Shown piece after piece: positions 34,027 through 44,275 of a DNA stretch of 64,000 nucleotides (position 1 is its first letter; each line of letters opens with the position of its first letter). The stretch is from contig OX579635.1 of NCBI GenBank assembly GCA_951230915.1, positions 20,460,001 through 20,524,000 of the forward strand, in the 5' to 3' direction. The stretch is from Antitrichia curtipendula (lineage: Eukaryota > Streptophyta > Bryopsida > Hypnales > Leucodontaceae). The notes beneath the pieces are model-generated. The model worked only from the letters and a program-made list of their open reading frames with translations. It was not told the DNA's origin and made no database searches. The position numbers and the translations under genes are program-made.

Positions 34027-34112
34027 CCCCCCAATTACCGACCCGATTAGGCAGGGTAATTAACATAACATCATCCCGTCCCCCCCCGAATCTAGATCGT
34101 CCAGGCGTGGGA

Positions 34113-34163
34113 CAACCCTGGAATGGATGGCCGATACGTCCACAGAGGTCCGACACAGGGTTG
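34113..34163. other. Back-to-back hAT-type ends (CAACCCTG … CAGGGTTG)
   Basis: A right-type end CAACCCTG (34113-34120) and a left-type end CAGGGTTG (34156-34163) are separated by 35 bases. This is the arrangement expected where two separate elements lie side by side. Confidence 0.6.
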
Positions 34164-34239
34164 GGATGTCGTCAACGGGTTCGGGGCGCCGTCGATAGGT
34201 TCGGGAAATAATTACACCACCGCCCGAGACTTGAACGGG

Positions 34240-34648
34240 CGGATTTTTCGTCCTCTCGGCGGTCTGCTTGTCCCCTCGACGGCCTGCCCATTCCGTCGAC
34301 GGCCTGCCCGTCCCCTCGACGGATTGCCCGTCCCCTCGACAGAATACCCGTCTCCTGGACGGCATACCCGTCTCTTCGACAACATACCCCTCTCCTAGAC
34401 GGCATACCCATCTCGTGGACGGAATACCCATCTCGTGGACGGCATACCCGTCTCCTCGACGGAATACCCGTCTCGTGGACGGCAAACCCGTCTCCTCGAC
34501 GGGATACCCGTCCTCTTCGACGGCCTACCCGTCTCTTGGACGGAAAGGCTGTCCAAAAGGACAGGGTGCCCGTCTCTTCGACGGCCTGTCCCTGGTCGGG
34601 AACGGCCCGCCCATCCTCTTGACGGCCTGCCGAACGTCCTGGACGGCC
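34240..34648. repeat. GC-rich array 2: 20-bp GACGG…CCGTC units upstream of gene A
   Basis: About 20 units follow GACGGCATACCCGTCTCCTC. Each contains a GACGG and a CCGTC half, so each can form a small hairpin. It starts about 210 bases upstream of the gene A TATA box. Confidence 0.92.
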
Positions 34649-34659
34649 CTTTAAAATTT

Positions 34660-37140
34660 TTATGGGTATTCTTTTGAAAATTGATTTTTTATTTTTAGTA
34701 AAAAGCAGTTTTTTTATTTCTTCATGTCATGTCCATGTTAGAAAGTCTTGTAGCCATCTTAGAAAATGTTATGACTGTTTTAAGTGGGAAGATGACCATC
34801 ATGGAAACAATTTTCTGCTGATTTGGGGTAGTCTACAAACTCTTTTGGGCTTACTGGACAGTACACTTCAAAAATTTAAAAAAAATCATATTTAATCCAA
34901 AAAATAAAATTCCAGTTGCGTTCTTCATTTCTCACATGTGTCTTTGTATGGAAAAAATTTGATTATTTTTGCTAAAGGCAATACAACAAATCAGTCATTC
35001 TGCCTGTCATAGGCAGGTTTACCTTATATCACAAAGATAATGACATTAGAATCGATCATAGCATAAACTTAATTTCCATTTCATGATTTATTTAGAATGT
35101 ACTAAATGTAGTAGACATTAAAAACACATTCGAAGTGCAAATCGCAATAATGAAATTTCATTTTTAGGGTCGTGTTGGGGGATTTTACATAAAATAGGAA
35201 CTAGAGAAAATGAACTTTTGCCTTATAGTTAGACTCAAACTCAGAAAATATCAATTTGGGGGATAAATTTCAGATTTAGACTAAGGAGCAACAACTTCCC
35301 AAGATACACTAAAGTAGCATTTTTTTTTTTTTTTTTTTCCTAAACTCTAAATTACGCAGAGGCAAATATCGGAAAGACTACAAAATCATTTGGATACACT
35401 TTGGAACTCAACATGGAAGGTCCCCGAAAAATGAATTGAACGCTTCCACAATCTTTCCATCTCATTGAAGTGATTGAATTGCCATCAAATTGGCACTAAA
35501 TGATGTCGTTGGGCGTTCCAAGGTTGAAGTTTATTGTAAATATCTTGCAACCTACAATTCTATATAGGCAAAGTTTGTGAAATTTCTTCCGGTCAATTGA
35601 ACACTACTCTAGTACTCTAGTATGAGATCTTACATACTACAAGTAGATGTGCACCTTAAAGGCCTAAAGTCCTAAACACATTCATTTTTTTTTTTTACAT
35701 TCTTTACTATAGAAATGGCAATTTATTTCAGATATAGGATGCAAAAGAGGCCTTGGGACTTTAGTCAGTTTAGTGGTTAACATACGGTACTACATAAGCA
35801 ATTAATAAACAATCCATATGAAAAACTATAATAATTCACCGTTAGTTGCTTTATAGTTTAGAAGCCATAAAAAAAATATAGAGACCACAAAAATGTGAAG
35901 TTCATGTACTCAATGTTGCATTTCAATTTTATTACACCAATCCACTCTTATTTGCTATAGTTACATAAACTTGAACATCAAATACTCTTAAAATTGCAAC
36001 AGTGAAGAGGGTTTAGGGTTTAGGGTTTAGGGTTTGGGATTTAGGGTATTGTCCTATAGGATTTACTTCAAAACCTAGCATGGACCGGAAACCACAAAAA
36101 ATGTTCTTCCTTTTTTTAGTTGGCATTATAAGTGTAAAACTTGATCGAGATGTAGTCTTTGAAGTTTGAATTGGAAAAAAATAGATTAATGATTTAAAAT
36201 CAAAGTTTTATAAAACATATTGAAGACACCAAAAAACGGCATAACAATATCTTTAGAAGGTAAAACATTCTTAAGTTTAGATGTATAGGGCTACATTCTT
36301 TTTCTGTAATGTATGAATGGAAAGCCAAAACAATGTTTTACATTAATCAATGATATGCATATGACATATGTTGTTTAGGAGGTCTTTCACTTATTTCATA
36401 ATTAACCATTTCAAAGTTTTAATCTTACTACCTTTAACTAGAGCATTTAGAGGGTGGTTTATTGTCTTGGTCTTTGTATATTTGATCCGGGCTTAGTAAG
36501 TTATTGAATGTTTGTACGTTTGAGACTTTGAGTTGAGTATATTAGTGTAGCCAGGGTTTAAAATTCAACAAAATACTAAATTGTCAGGTGCACTTACATG
36601 CAGGGAAGGATGGAATCAAAATACAATAATTCCAAAGGTGAAATTGTTCGAGTTATAATTGATAAAATTCATTTGAATTCGAATTTGAGCCCTACAGAAT
36701 ATAAATTATTTTAAGGGATTGAGAGATTCTGGGATTTTTGTAAAAAAAACATTGCCCAATGCCAACAACTTTCGTGAAAATGGGTGCAATTAGAATGAAT
36801 CAAATATTAACATGAACATCCAAATAGAACATTCTAGGACTGACATTAAGAAGTTTTCAATTTGACCTTCTATGGTTTTTGCTATGTTTTTTCCATTATT
36901 TACGTGCAACAAAATATAATTCCATTCTATATGAGCATTAAACCTTGTTTTTTGAGCATTTGAATGTCATCTCTGGTATTTATTTGTCCTCTAATTGAAA
37001 CAAGTGTGAACATTAAGTTAGCACTCTTAAACTACCCGCCACCGTAGTCTAATGCCCGATTGAGAGGGAGGACACCTGTCCTGACAAGTCCGAGAGTGCC
37101 AAACCACATAAATGAAAAATTCTCCGAACAAGGATTAGAA
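34660..37140. other. AT-rich spacer with TTAA-family remnants
   Basis: No gene is recognised. Fragments such as GGGACTTTAG…GTGG-TTAA (35766-35795) belong to the CCCCTAAA family. A T18 run is at 35320-35338. The telomeric tract is listed separately. Confidence 0.5.
36008..36047 (+). repeat. Interstitial telomeric repeat (TTTAGGG)
   Basis: About four perfect GGGTTTA units are followed by one TTTGGGA variant and TTTAGGG. This is the plant telomere heptamer with the G-rich strand on the plus strand. A matching CCCTAAA tract in the opposite orientation is at 44245-44269. Confidence 0.92.
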
Positions 37141-37169
37141 ATGAGTTACACTCGGCCAGCACTGTTTTG

Positions 37170-37580
37170 AATGGCCCGCTCGACGACCTTCCCGCCCTCT
37201 CGACGGCCTTCCCGTCCTCTCGACGGCCTTCCCGTCTCTCGAAAGTCTTCCCGTCCTCTCGACGGCCAGTTCGCGGGCTGGACGGCTTGGCCCCCTGGAC
37301 GGCCAGTCCGCGGGCTGGACGGCCTTCCCGTCCTCAGGCCTAAAACCGCAGGCTGGACGGTCTCCCCCCCTGGACGCCCTTCCTGTCCTCTCGACGGCCA
37401 GTCCGCGGGCTGGACGGTCTCCCCCCCTGGACGGCCTTCCCGTCCTCTCAACGGCCAGTCCGCGGGCTGGACGGCTTGGCCCTTAGACGGCTTGGCCCTC
37501 TGGACGGCCTTCCCGTCCTCTGGACGCCTTGGACGGCCCTGGACGCTCTGTCCGTCCTCTCGATGGCCTGTCCGTCGACG
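37170..37580. repeat. GC-rich array 3: GACGGCCTTCCCGTCCTCTC units upstream of gene B
   Basis: About 20 units of 18-22 bp alternate with GACGGCCAGTCCGCGGGCTG. The same GACGG/CCGTC hairpin design occurs as in arrays 2 and 4. The array ends about 220 bases before the gene B TATA box. Confidence 0.92.
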
Positions 37581-37590
37581 TGAATGATTG

Positions 37591-37785
37591 GGGTGGATTG
37601 ACCCCCTCGTTCGGCCTTACCAGGGGTGCATGTAAAAAAAAGCCCTCTATTTTCGGCCGATCCAGGGTTATTATTTGATGTGATTGAACTAATTAGGGGT
37701 CTTTATGAATTCAGAATTTGCAAAAAAGGAATGGTGCGGAAAACAGGGTCGGCCCGGAGGGCCGAGCGAGGGGGTCAATTCACCC
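37591..37785. mobile_element. MITE-like inverted repeat between array 3 and gene B promoter (195 bp)
   Basis: The 26-bp arms start GGGTGGATTGACCCCCTCGT and GGGTGAATTGACCCCCTCGC, with 24 of 26 bases matched. It ends five bases before the G-box. Confidence 0.7.
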
Positions 37786-37789
37786 TGGC

Positions 37790-37810
37790 CACGTGAAATG
37801 GGTATATAAG
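37790..37810 (+). promoter_or_regulatory. G-box plus TATA box of gene B
   Basis: CACGTG (37790-37795) is followed by GGGTATATAAGA (TATATAAG at 37803-37810). The spacing puts the transcription start near 37835 and gives a leader of about 175 bases to the ATG at 38011. CACGTG is the classic bZIP/bHLH site of plants. Confidence 0.65.
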
Positions 37811-38010
37811 ACTGTTTTTAGGGTACTTTCGCCACAGTCTCTCCTGCTCTGACGGTGCTCTCTTGTCTTGGATTGGTTGCAGTCCTTGCTTGCGAGCGCG
37901 AGTGCTGGGTAGAGGCTTTTTTGAGGAATAAGGGGGGCGGTTTTTCACTTTGTGGAAGACGAATTCCTAATTCCTTTTATTTTGATTATTTATTACTTGT
38001 TACTGTCACG

Positions 38011-39601
38011 ATGGCTGGTCGCGATTTCTCGAAGAGAAAGGTTGATGATTGGTGGACAGGTGTTGGAGATGCACCGGTTATGGACCCGGATGCGGAATCA
38101 CCAGAGTCCGTTTCAGAGGCCGTAGCTGCAGAAGGGTCTGTAGCTGTTGTGGGGGGCGGAGAGTCTTCGAAGGGGAAGAAAAAACAACGAAGGAGGCACA
38201 AGGCTACAAATCCGGAGAAGTGGCCAAGCAAGGGTGCAACGCGCAAACTGCATGAAGTGGCGTTGGAATTTTTTGATCAGTATTCGATTTTGCAGTTGAA
38301 CTCAACATATGTCTCATGCGGATTACAGGGAGTGGATAAAATTAAACAAAAGTTCCACCACATGTTCTGGACAACAATGAGCGCGGATGAGTGGCATGAA
38401 GACCGCACGAAAAAATGCTTCGATCATTGGTTGGAGTCACAAGTGCAAACGTGTATCTTCAACCTTGCACAAGAAGGTGTATTGGTGGCATGATGCAGTG
38501 CGTGGATTGTCTTCAAGCAACATCCATTCCGCTCCGTGGTTTCAACGAAGTCAGAACTTGGCCTTTGGTCAACAAGCTGCAGGAGGAGTGGTTTTCCTTG
38601 AAAGAGGAGTGGTGGTGGTTCCTTTGTCTGGCCATAGCAAACAAGGGGGGCATGGGAGGATGCGCAAAGTATGTGTTCAAAATTCAAAACATATTCCCGA
38701 GAATATGGAATTAGCTGGGAAGTCAGCCTTGCGCGTGGATGAATTGAAGAAGTCCAGGGAAAAGTTGTCCATCGAGGCATTGGTATGTCCGTGCGAGCAT
38801 CCAGGGGTCATCAAATTCTTTGCTATAAATGACATGACCATGGAGTGTTATTCGCAATGGTGGAATGGCGGTACTCTCGGCGCCATGTTTACCCTTGATG
38901 AGAAGAACCGAGATCCAGATGAAATTGGGGAGTTGGCTTACCATGCAACTCCCCAATCAATGCAAGAAGCCAAACGAATCATGGCATATAGACGCAAGCG
39001 CACTGAACTTGCGTGGGCGATGATTTGCATTGTGGATGCAGTGCAACAGTGCTCTGTATTGCACAACGACATCACACCGGAGAACATTATGCTTCAATTT
39101 CCGAATGATGATGGAAGAACCGTGTGGATTGGTCTATGTGATTGGGGAATGGGTAGCCGCATCAACGAAGAAACCCCTTCTCTTTACCAATTCAATTGTC
39201 CAAGGAAGTTTCAGGCAACCCGAGCGCAACGTTGGTGGGTGGCTCCTGAGTTGATGTACTTGATTGGAGAGACAGGAACTTCATCATCTCCTACTCGTAG
39301 GGTTAAGCCACCGTGTGTTAGTATACACACGGACGGATACTCCATAGGGAAATTGGCTATGAAGGTATGGAAAAAAGATCGCGGAAATGTAGATATGATT
39401 CCGGACCTTACGGCATTTGGTACGTTTCAAACCATGTTGGGTGAATTGTGCAAGGGAGAGCCACTACAACGACGCTCGGTGACTGGAGTCGTGCAACGTC
39501 TAATTGGTGCTCCAACGTTTTGGACACCACCCATGGATTGCTACCGCGAGGCCCGCAAAGAACAAGACCTTCAAGAAGAGAAGGCGCGCAATGAAGATTA
39601 G
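38011..39601 (+). pseudogene. Gene B: protein-kinase-like protein with frame break
   Basis: The frame starts MAGRDFSKRK (38011) with a basic, NLS-like KGKKKQRRRHK at about residue 68. It continues to CIFN (about 38465), then the frame changes near 38470-38490 and runs to 39601. Compared with F, about 25 codons are missing at the change, so this is a deletion/frameshift or, less likely, an unusual intron. The kinase core has a glycine-rich QGGHGRMRKV, AGK lysine, an αC-like EAL, catalytic loop LHNDITPENIMLQF (HND for HRD), metal-binding DWG for DFG, and APE in RWWVAPEL. Lys, Asp and Asp are all present, so catalysis is conceivable if the break were absent. It lies inside the giant hAT-like element, divergent from A. 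Confidence 0.75.
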
Positions 39602-40470
39602 ATAATAGTGTATTACCATGTAGTTGCAAAATTAGTGTTCACTTAGTACATGCGGTTATTATAGTATGGGCTTGAGGACATCCATAGCAATGTAGCACAC
39701 TTTGTGGCTTCAATGCATTTTGTACTCATTTTGGTTTATATAAAGTTATAAACGTATTTTACCTAAACATTGAGTTGTAAAAAATTTCTTGTCTTCCCTA
39801 ACTTTATCATTTAAATTGCGTGTAAACACACATCTTATATCTTTAGTACTAAAAACTTTGAATTGTATATCACTACAAGAAATTTCAATTAGTTTTGTGC
39901 AAAATTGTAATTGTCAACATTTTTGTTGCACTTCATGCCATAAATAAGTAAAAATAGAAAAAACAATTCAAGAGATTCTAAATTTTTAGTTTTTTACAAG
40001 AGGTACAAATATCAATAGAGATTTCTAGTCAGAAAAATTTTCAATTGTTTATTTAATTTTTCATGCCCAAAACTAGTAAACAACCACAAAGAAAAGCTTG
40101 AAGTCAAATTTGACTATCAAACCAAATTTATATTTTTATTGAAAATCAGCATAATATTTTAATATTTTTCAACATACGTAAGAATTCATTTTCTATTTAT
40201 GCTTTTTTTTTCCAGAAAATTCAATGGAAAATTGATTTTATTGTGATTTTATAAAGCTAAACGTGGAAATCAGATTTTATCAATTATAATATGTATGAGA
40301 ATAATCTGAAACTGGGGCCATAAATGAATGAATGAACACAAATTATAGTTTTATAATTTTAATTTTAATGAAATTTGAAAAAAAGAAAACATACATGAAA
40401 AAAACACCACACTGTGTTATTTGGATTGCAAACATAGTTTCCAATTGCAATAATTCTTTCAAATTTTGAC
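39602..40470. other. AT-rich 3' flank of gene B
   Basis: No gene is recognised. A CACTACAAGAAA heptamer-type motif at 39871-39882 resembles a CACTA transposon tip, but no partner end was found. Confidence 0.4.
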
Positions 40471-40479
40471 CTCGATTCT

Positions 40480-40794
40480 TGAATATTCAAAAAAATAATT
40501 CAAAAACAATAGTGCCCCGAAGGCCCAATTTTCCATAAATCACACTCAGTGAAAGTTAATCTGAAATTGCAAAGCTAGCATTCAGAAAACTAGTTTTTTC
40601 AAGTTTGAATGCTAATATCTTTCAATCTATTCGGTCAAACTTCATGAAAATTTTACCATGTGATAAAAAACATCTGAAGTATAAGATCTTACGGTTAGAT
40701 GTTGTAAAAAATATTTTTTCCGTATGTTGAGGCAAATGCAAGAGAAAAGACAATTTTGCGTTTTTTTTGTGTAATGACTTCGGGACTTTAGGGG
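40480..40794. mobile_element. TTAA/CCCCTAAA family element, partial copy 3
   Basis: The right end ACTTTAGGGG (to 40794), followed by TAAA, and an internal GGTCAAACTTCATGAAAATTT block match the copies at 30623-31251 and 54799-55722. The left end is not identified. Confidence 0.45.
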
Positions 40795-40927
40795 TAAACA
40801 GTTCTATGAGAATGAAAGGAACAAAAGTCATATTTCATATTAATGCTGATTTCAATATGCAAGGTATTGAGCCGCTAAAACCATTGCATTTGAAAACATG
40901 AAGACCCTATTGTCTTTTCAAAAACAT

Positions 40928-43900
40928 TCAACGTCTTCCATGCCTAAGAATGCGCATAGAAGTATTTGCATTTGCTTCTTGTACTATTGGTTCACCACTA
41001 CCCATTTCTTCGAGTGGACCTTGTCGAGGCACCGGCCCTCTATAATCACTATCTCCTGGAACCTCACCATCTTCACCTATAGTACCACCGATGGATTCAC
41101 CATCATCATTGGATGTTGCACTACCACTTTCGCTGGAAGCCTCGGAATTGCGGTTTCGTTGTGGTCGAGCTATAGAAGACAACGTCCGAAGAGGTCGTTG
41201 GCCCATTGCGTCCATAATGCCATCTGTATTGGGTCCTCCTGTTTGAAATTCTCTTGAAAATGGTTGGGAAGCCGCTTCTTCCCTCCTCAGCCTTCTACGC
41301 GTTCTACTACTTACACGTTCACTAGTAGTACCTTGTGGTCGTGGACACTTCCTTTGATTATTGGCATGCACAGGTGGCCGCAATGAAGTCGTATTTCTAG
41401 TCACACGCTGTGACACCATACCAGCCAATCGTGTACCTAATGACGAAGTTGGTTCGTGTGGACGGCCATCGGAACTAGACGGCCTTGATGAACTTTGGAT
41501 TTGTAGATTTTCCAATATTGGCATTTGCCTTTGTGCAACCGAGACTCGATTTGGAGGGGCCATATGTGCTTCTCCACCTTGAGGGGGCCCTTCACTGCGG
41601 GTGGTCCTCATGGGCAATGACGGTGGTACTACTACGTCTTCTTCACGTCCTCTTTGAACGTCAACACCATCTCTTTCTATTGTGGCATCAACTTGTACAT
41701 CCATAGGGTCTGGACTTAGTGGTCTCGGTGCCACAACGTCCTCGTTTGTATTGCCCCCACTTGGCCCAGCATTCCACGTTTGTGGCATTCGTGGTGGACT
41801 TCCTTGATGTCCCTCGTAGTCATTGTCGATGTTATCCCCCTCTTCAAAGTCAAATACGGATGCATCAATTAGAGGACGCATTCCTCCCGCCCCACGAAAT
41901 CTATCAAACGGTGGCTCATCGTCGTCATTGGAACTATCATCTGAATCGTCATCATTGGGATCAGAGAGAACCAAACCACGGTCTAGACCATCAGATTCAT
42001 CTGTCATGGAATCCTCTGACATCATGTTTTCAATATATCACCTTGTCGGATTTGCTGCAGCCCTTTCTCTAAGAGTCTTGGAATTGGTATAAATGTAAAT
42101 CAATTCCTCAATATGCTTTGATGTCAATCTATTGCGTGATTTGTTGTGGACAAACAAATACATGCTCCAATTGCGTTCACAGGATGATGCAGAACACACT
42201 TGCGCGAGAATCTTTCTGGCAATCGGTGCAAGTGTACGAGCACCGGCTCCGAGAAGGTCCCACCATTCATGAGGTTGCAAATTCAAGGCATTTACATCAG
42301 GAAGTCCACCGAAAATGCCTCGCCGATCTCTAAATGCTTGGTACTCAGACAAAGCTGAAGCAAATGCTTGATCTCCAACAGCCAATTTGCGCAAAACTCT
42401 CAGTATGGCTTCTCTTGCCTCATTATCATCCATTAGCATGACTTCGTCAAGTAAAAAGGGATTCAATAGAGCCCCAGCGTAATGCAAATCAGTCCTGAGC
42501 ATGTCCCAGCGCTTGTAGAAATCATCGGTGCCGGAAATTGCATATCTCCGCTCTAATGAAAATGGTGAATCCTCCAAAGATAAAACATGCTTTTCCACCT
42601 TTTTCATTACAAGCCATGCCTTGTCTAAACACGAGTGCTTGCCATCAAACTCTCGAAGAGCAATCAACATGGGCTCCACTATGTGCACAAAGTTCAAACA
42701 TTTCCTCCAAAATTCATCCGTTCGCACATATCGTCGCACATCGTTAGCTTTTCTTTGCTTTTGATTGGATGCCAATCTCGCGTGTATTCATTCCACTGCG
42801 GATCGTGGACTGTCGATTCTATCGCTTCCCTCACCTCCACCAAACGTTCGATCATGAGGAACATGGTAGCAAAGCGTATTTGAACGGGATTTTTCAAAAC
42901 GTGATTAGGAGAATGTCGTCGAAAGATTGCAAGTGGCATGTGATGCGTTTGAATGTATTTCACAATTGACTTGACTTTCTTGACCATACTTGTAATCCAA
43001 TCTTGTTTTCCCCAATCTTCAAATAGAAGGTCAAGTGCATGTGCTGAACGCCCTTGAAAATATATGTGTGGAAATCTACGAAGTAACAGAGCGCCAGCGG
43101 TCAACATGTTTGCTGCACTGTCTGTACAAACTTGTACCATGTTCTGTGCCCCTACCTCGTCAATGTAATCACCCATGCAATTAGCCACGTAAGTAGCATC
43201 TTTGCATTTGCCTGTTGTGTCTATCGATCCAAGAAAAACCTCTCCACTTGTACATGCCAACATGACATTCATCAATGGTCGATGTGTAACGTTGTCCCAT
43301 CCATCAGAGCATATTGTAACGCCATATTTGTGGATTGGTGCCCTCGTCTTCTCTGCTACAATTGCTGCCACTTTGTCTTTTGTAGATTTTATGAGCTTTG
43401 TACGAAGTGCATGGTACGCTGGAGGTTTGTAGCCAACTCTTGATTCCGATGTTGATTTCACTGCATCCAGAAAAGCAGGATGCCTCACTACATTGAATGG
43501 TATATTGGCTTCGTAGAAAAACTTAGCCCACTTCTTGTCAAGTACTTGCTTGTTTGATGCGTTCAGTCCTTCTTGTAGAGACAGTTGCCTCATCGATCGA
43601 CTGTGGGTCAAACTAGGGTTGGGCGCCTCCGATGATCGTACTTGAGAGCTTTGCCCTCCAGTGTTTTCTCCTCCATCGTTTGCCGAGATTGAAGCATCAT
43701 GTTGTTGCTCACCACGTACTACACTTGGTAGTATCGTTGATGGTGATGTCACTTCCACGTCGCGTCCAGTTCCGTGCAAAGTGTCCGTAGGTATATGTCC
43801 TCCACAATTAAAAAACATTACCTTCACGGCTGCATTGACTTTAGTGCATGCTCTCACTCCAAGGAGGGTGTCATTTCGTCTATATCCCAAATGGAAAAGC

Positions 43901-44007
43901 AACCGATCCTTTCGATAGCTTAGCAAAGCTTCGCAAAACTTGCAAACAACTTTTCCATCTGGCCGTAGTGTGTACCAAGGTTCCCACTGTGATCTTGCTC
44001 CACCCAT
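40928..44007 (-). pseudogene. Gene C: hAT transposase (BED/DUF659-like, hAT dimerisation), decayed
   Basis: The start MGGARSQWEPW is at 44007. Order: BED-type finger (CKFC…HL, residues about 8-40); linker; transposase core with CSDGWDN, LGSIDTTGKCKDATY, VQVCTDSAANM, GRSAHALDLLFEDWG and RFATMFLMIERL. The hAT C-terminal dimerisation block near 42200-42330 has EWWDLLGAG, CSASSCERNWS and NRLTSKHIEELIYIYTN. A frameshift lies at about 42775-42800 between core and C-terminal part, and an in-frame TGA at 42038-42040 is followed in the same frame by a 365-codon Ser/Asp/Arg-rich tail (42025-40928). The first two acidic catalytic positions are present. A minor chance of sequencing error remains for the frameshift. 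Its presence identifies the superfamily of the giant element. Confidence 0.88.
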
Positions 44008-44221
44008 TGCTCTTATCTGTCCTCCTTTACCTGCCCCTGCACCAAAAAAAAGATTAGTATTCTGTTTGAAATGTGATGTGGAAACAACACTTGTTGCTCT
44101 CACAACAAGTGCCACCACAACACACTCTTCTTGGACTTCACTCTACCCCAATGGTTGTACTCCAACCAAGTCATGAAAGGCAAAATCAGCAAGGGAAAGT
44201 AATCTTGAATAGGCAGAAGTC

Positions 44222-44230
44222 CTTAATATA
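44222..44230 (-). promoter_or_regulatory. TATA-like box of transposase gene C
   Basis: GGTGTATATTAAGG on the minus strand lies between the telomeric/telo-box tract and the ATG (215 bases away). Confidence 0.5.
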
Positions 44231-44244
44231 CACCTTGAAGCCCT

Positions 44245-44269
44245 CCCTAAAACCCTAAACCCTAAACCC
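44245..44269 (-). repeat. CCCTAAA telomere-type tract (telo-box cluster)
   Basis: Three to four CCCTAAA units lie between the 5-kb array and the gene C TATA-like box. Their orientation is opposite to that of 36008-36047. Such telo-boxes also occur as promoter elements in plants. Confidence 0.85.
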
Positions 44270-44275
44270 AGCTAG

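Larger units (their letters stand above)
28704..34120. mobile_element. Left sub-element, 12-bp hAT-type TIRs, carries gene A
   Basis: CAGGGTTGTCCC at 28704-28715 is matched perfectly by GGGACAACCCTG at 34109-34120. It encloses the left array and gene A with its promoter. The outer octamers do not match (AACAAGAG against GAATGGAT), so this unit did not arrive here alone. It probably moved together with 34156-49386. Confidence 0.6.

Noticed and set aside
36008..36047. A true chromosome end
   Set aside because: Only about five heptamers, embedded between genes and with sequence continuing on both sides.
39871..39882. CACTACAAGAAA as a CACTA transposon end
   Set aside because: No opposite end or 3-bp duplication could be found in the window; the motif alone is too short.
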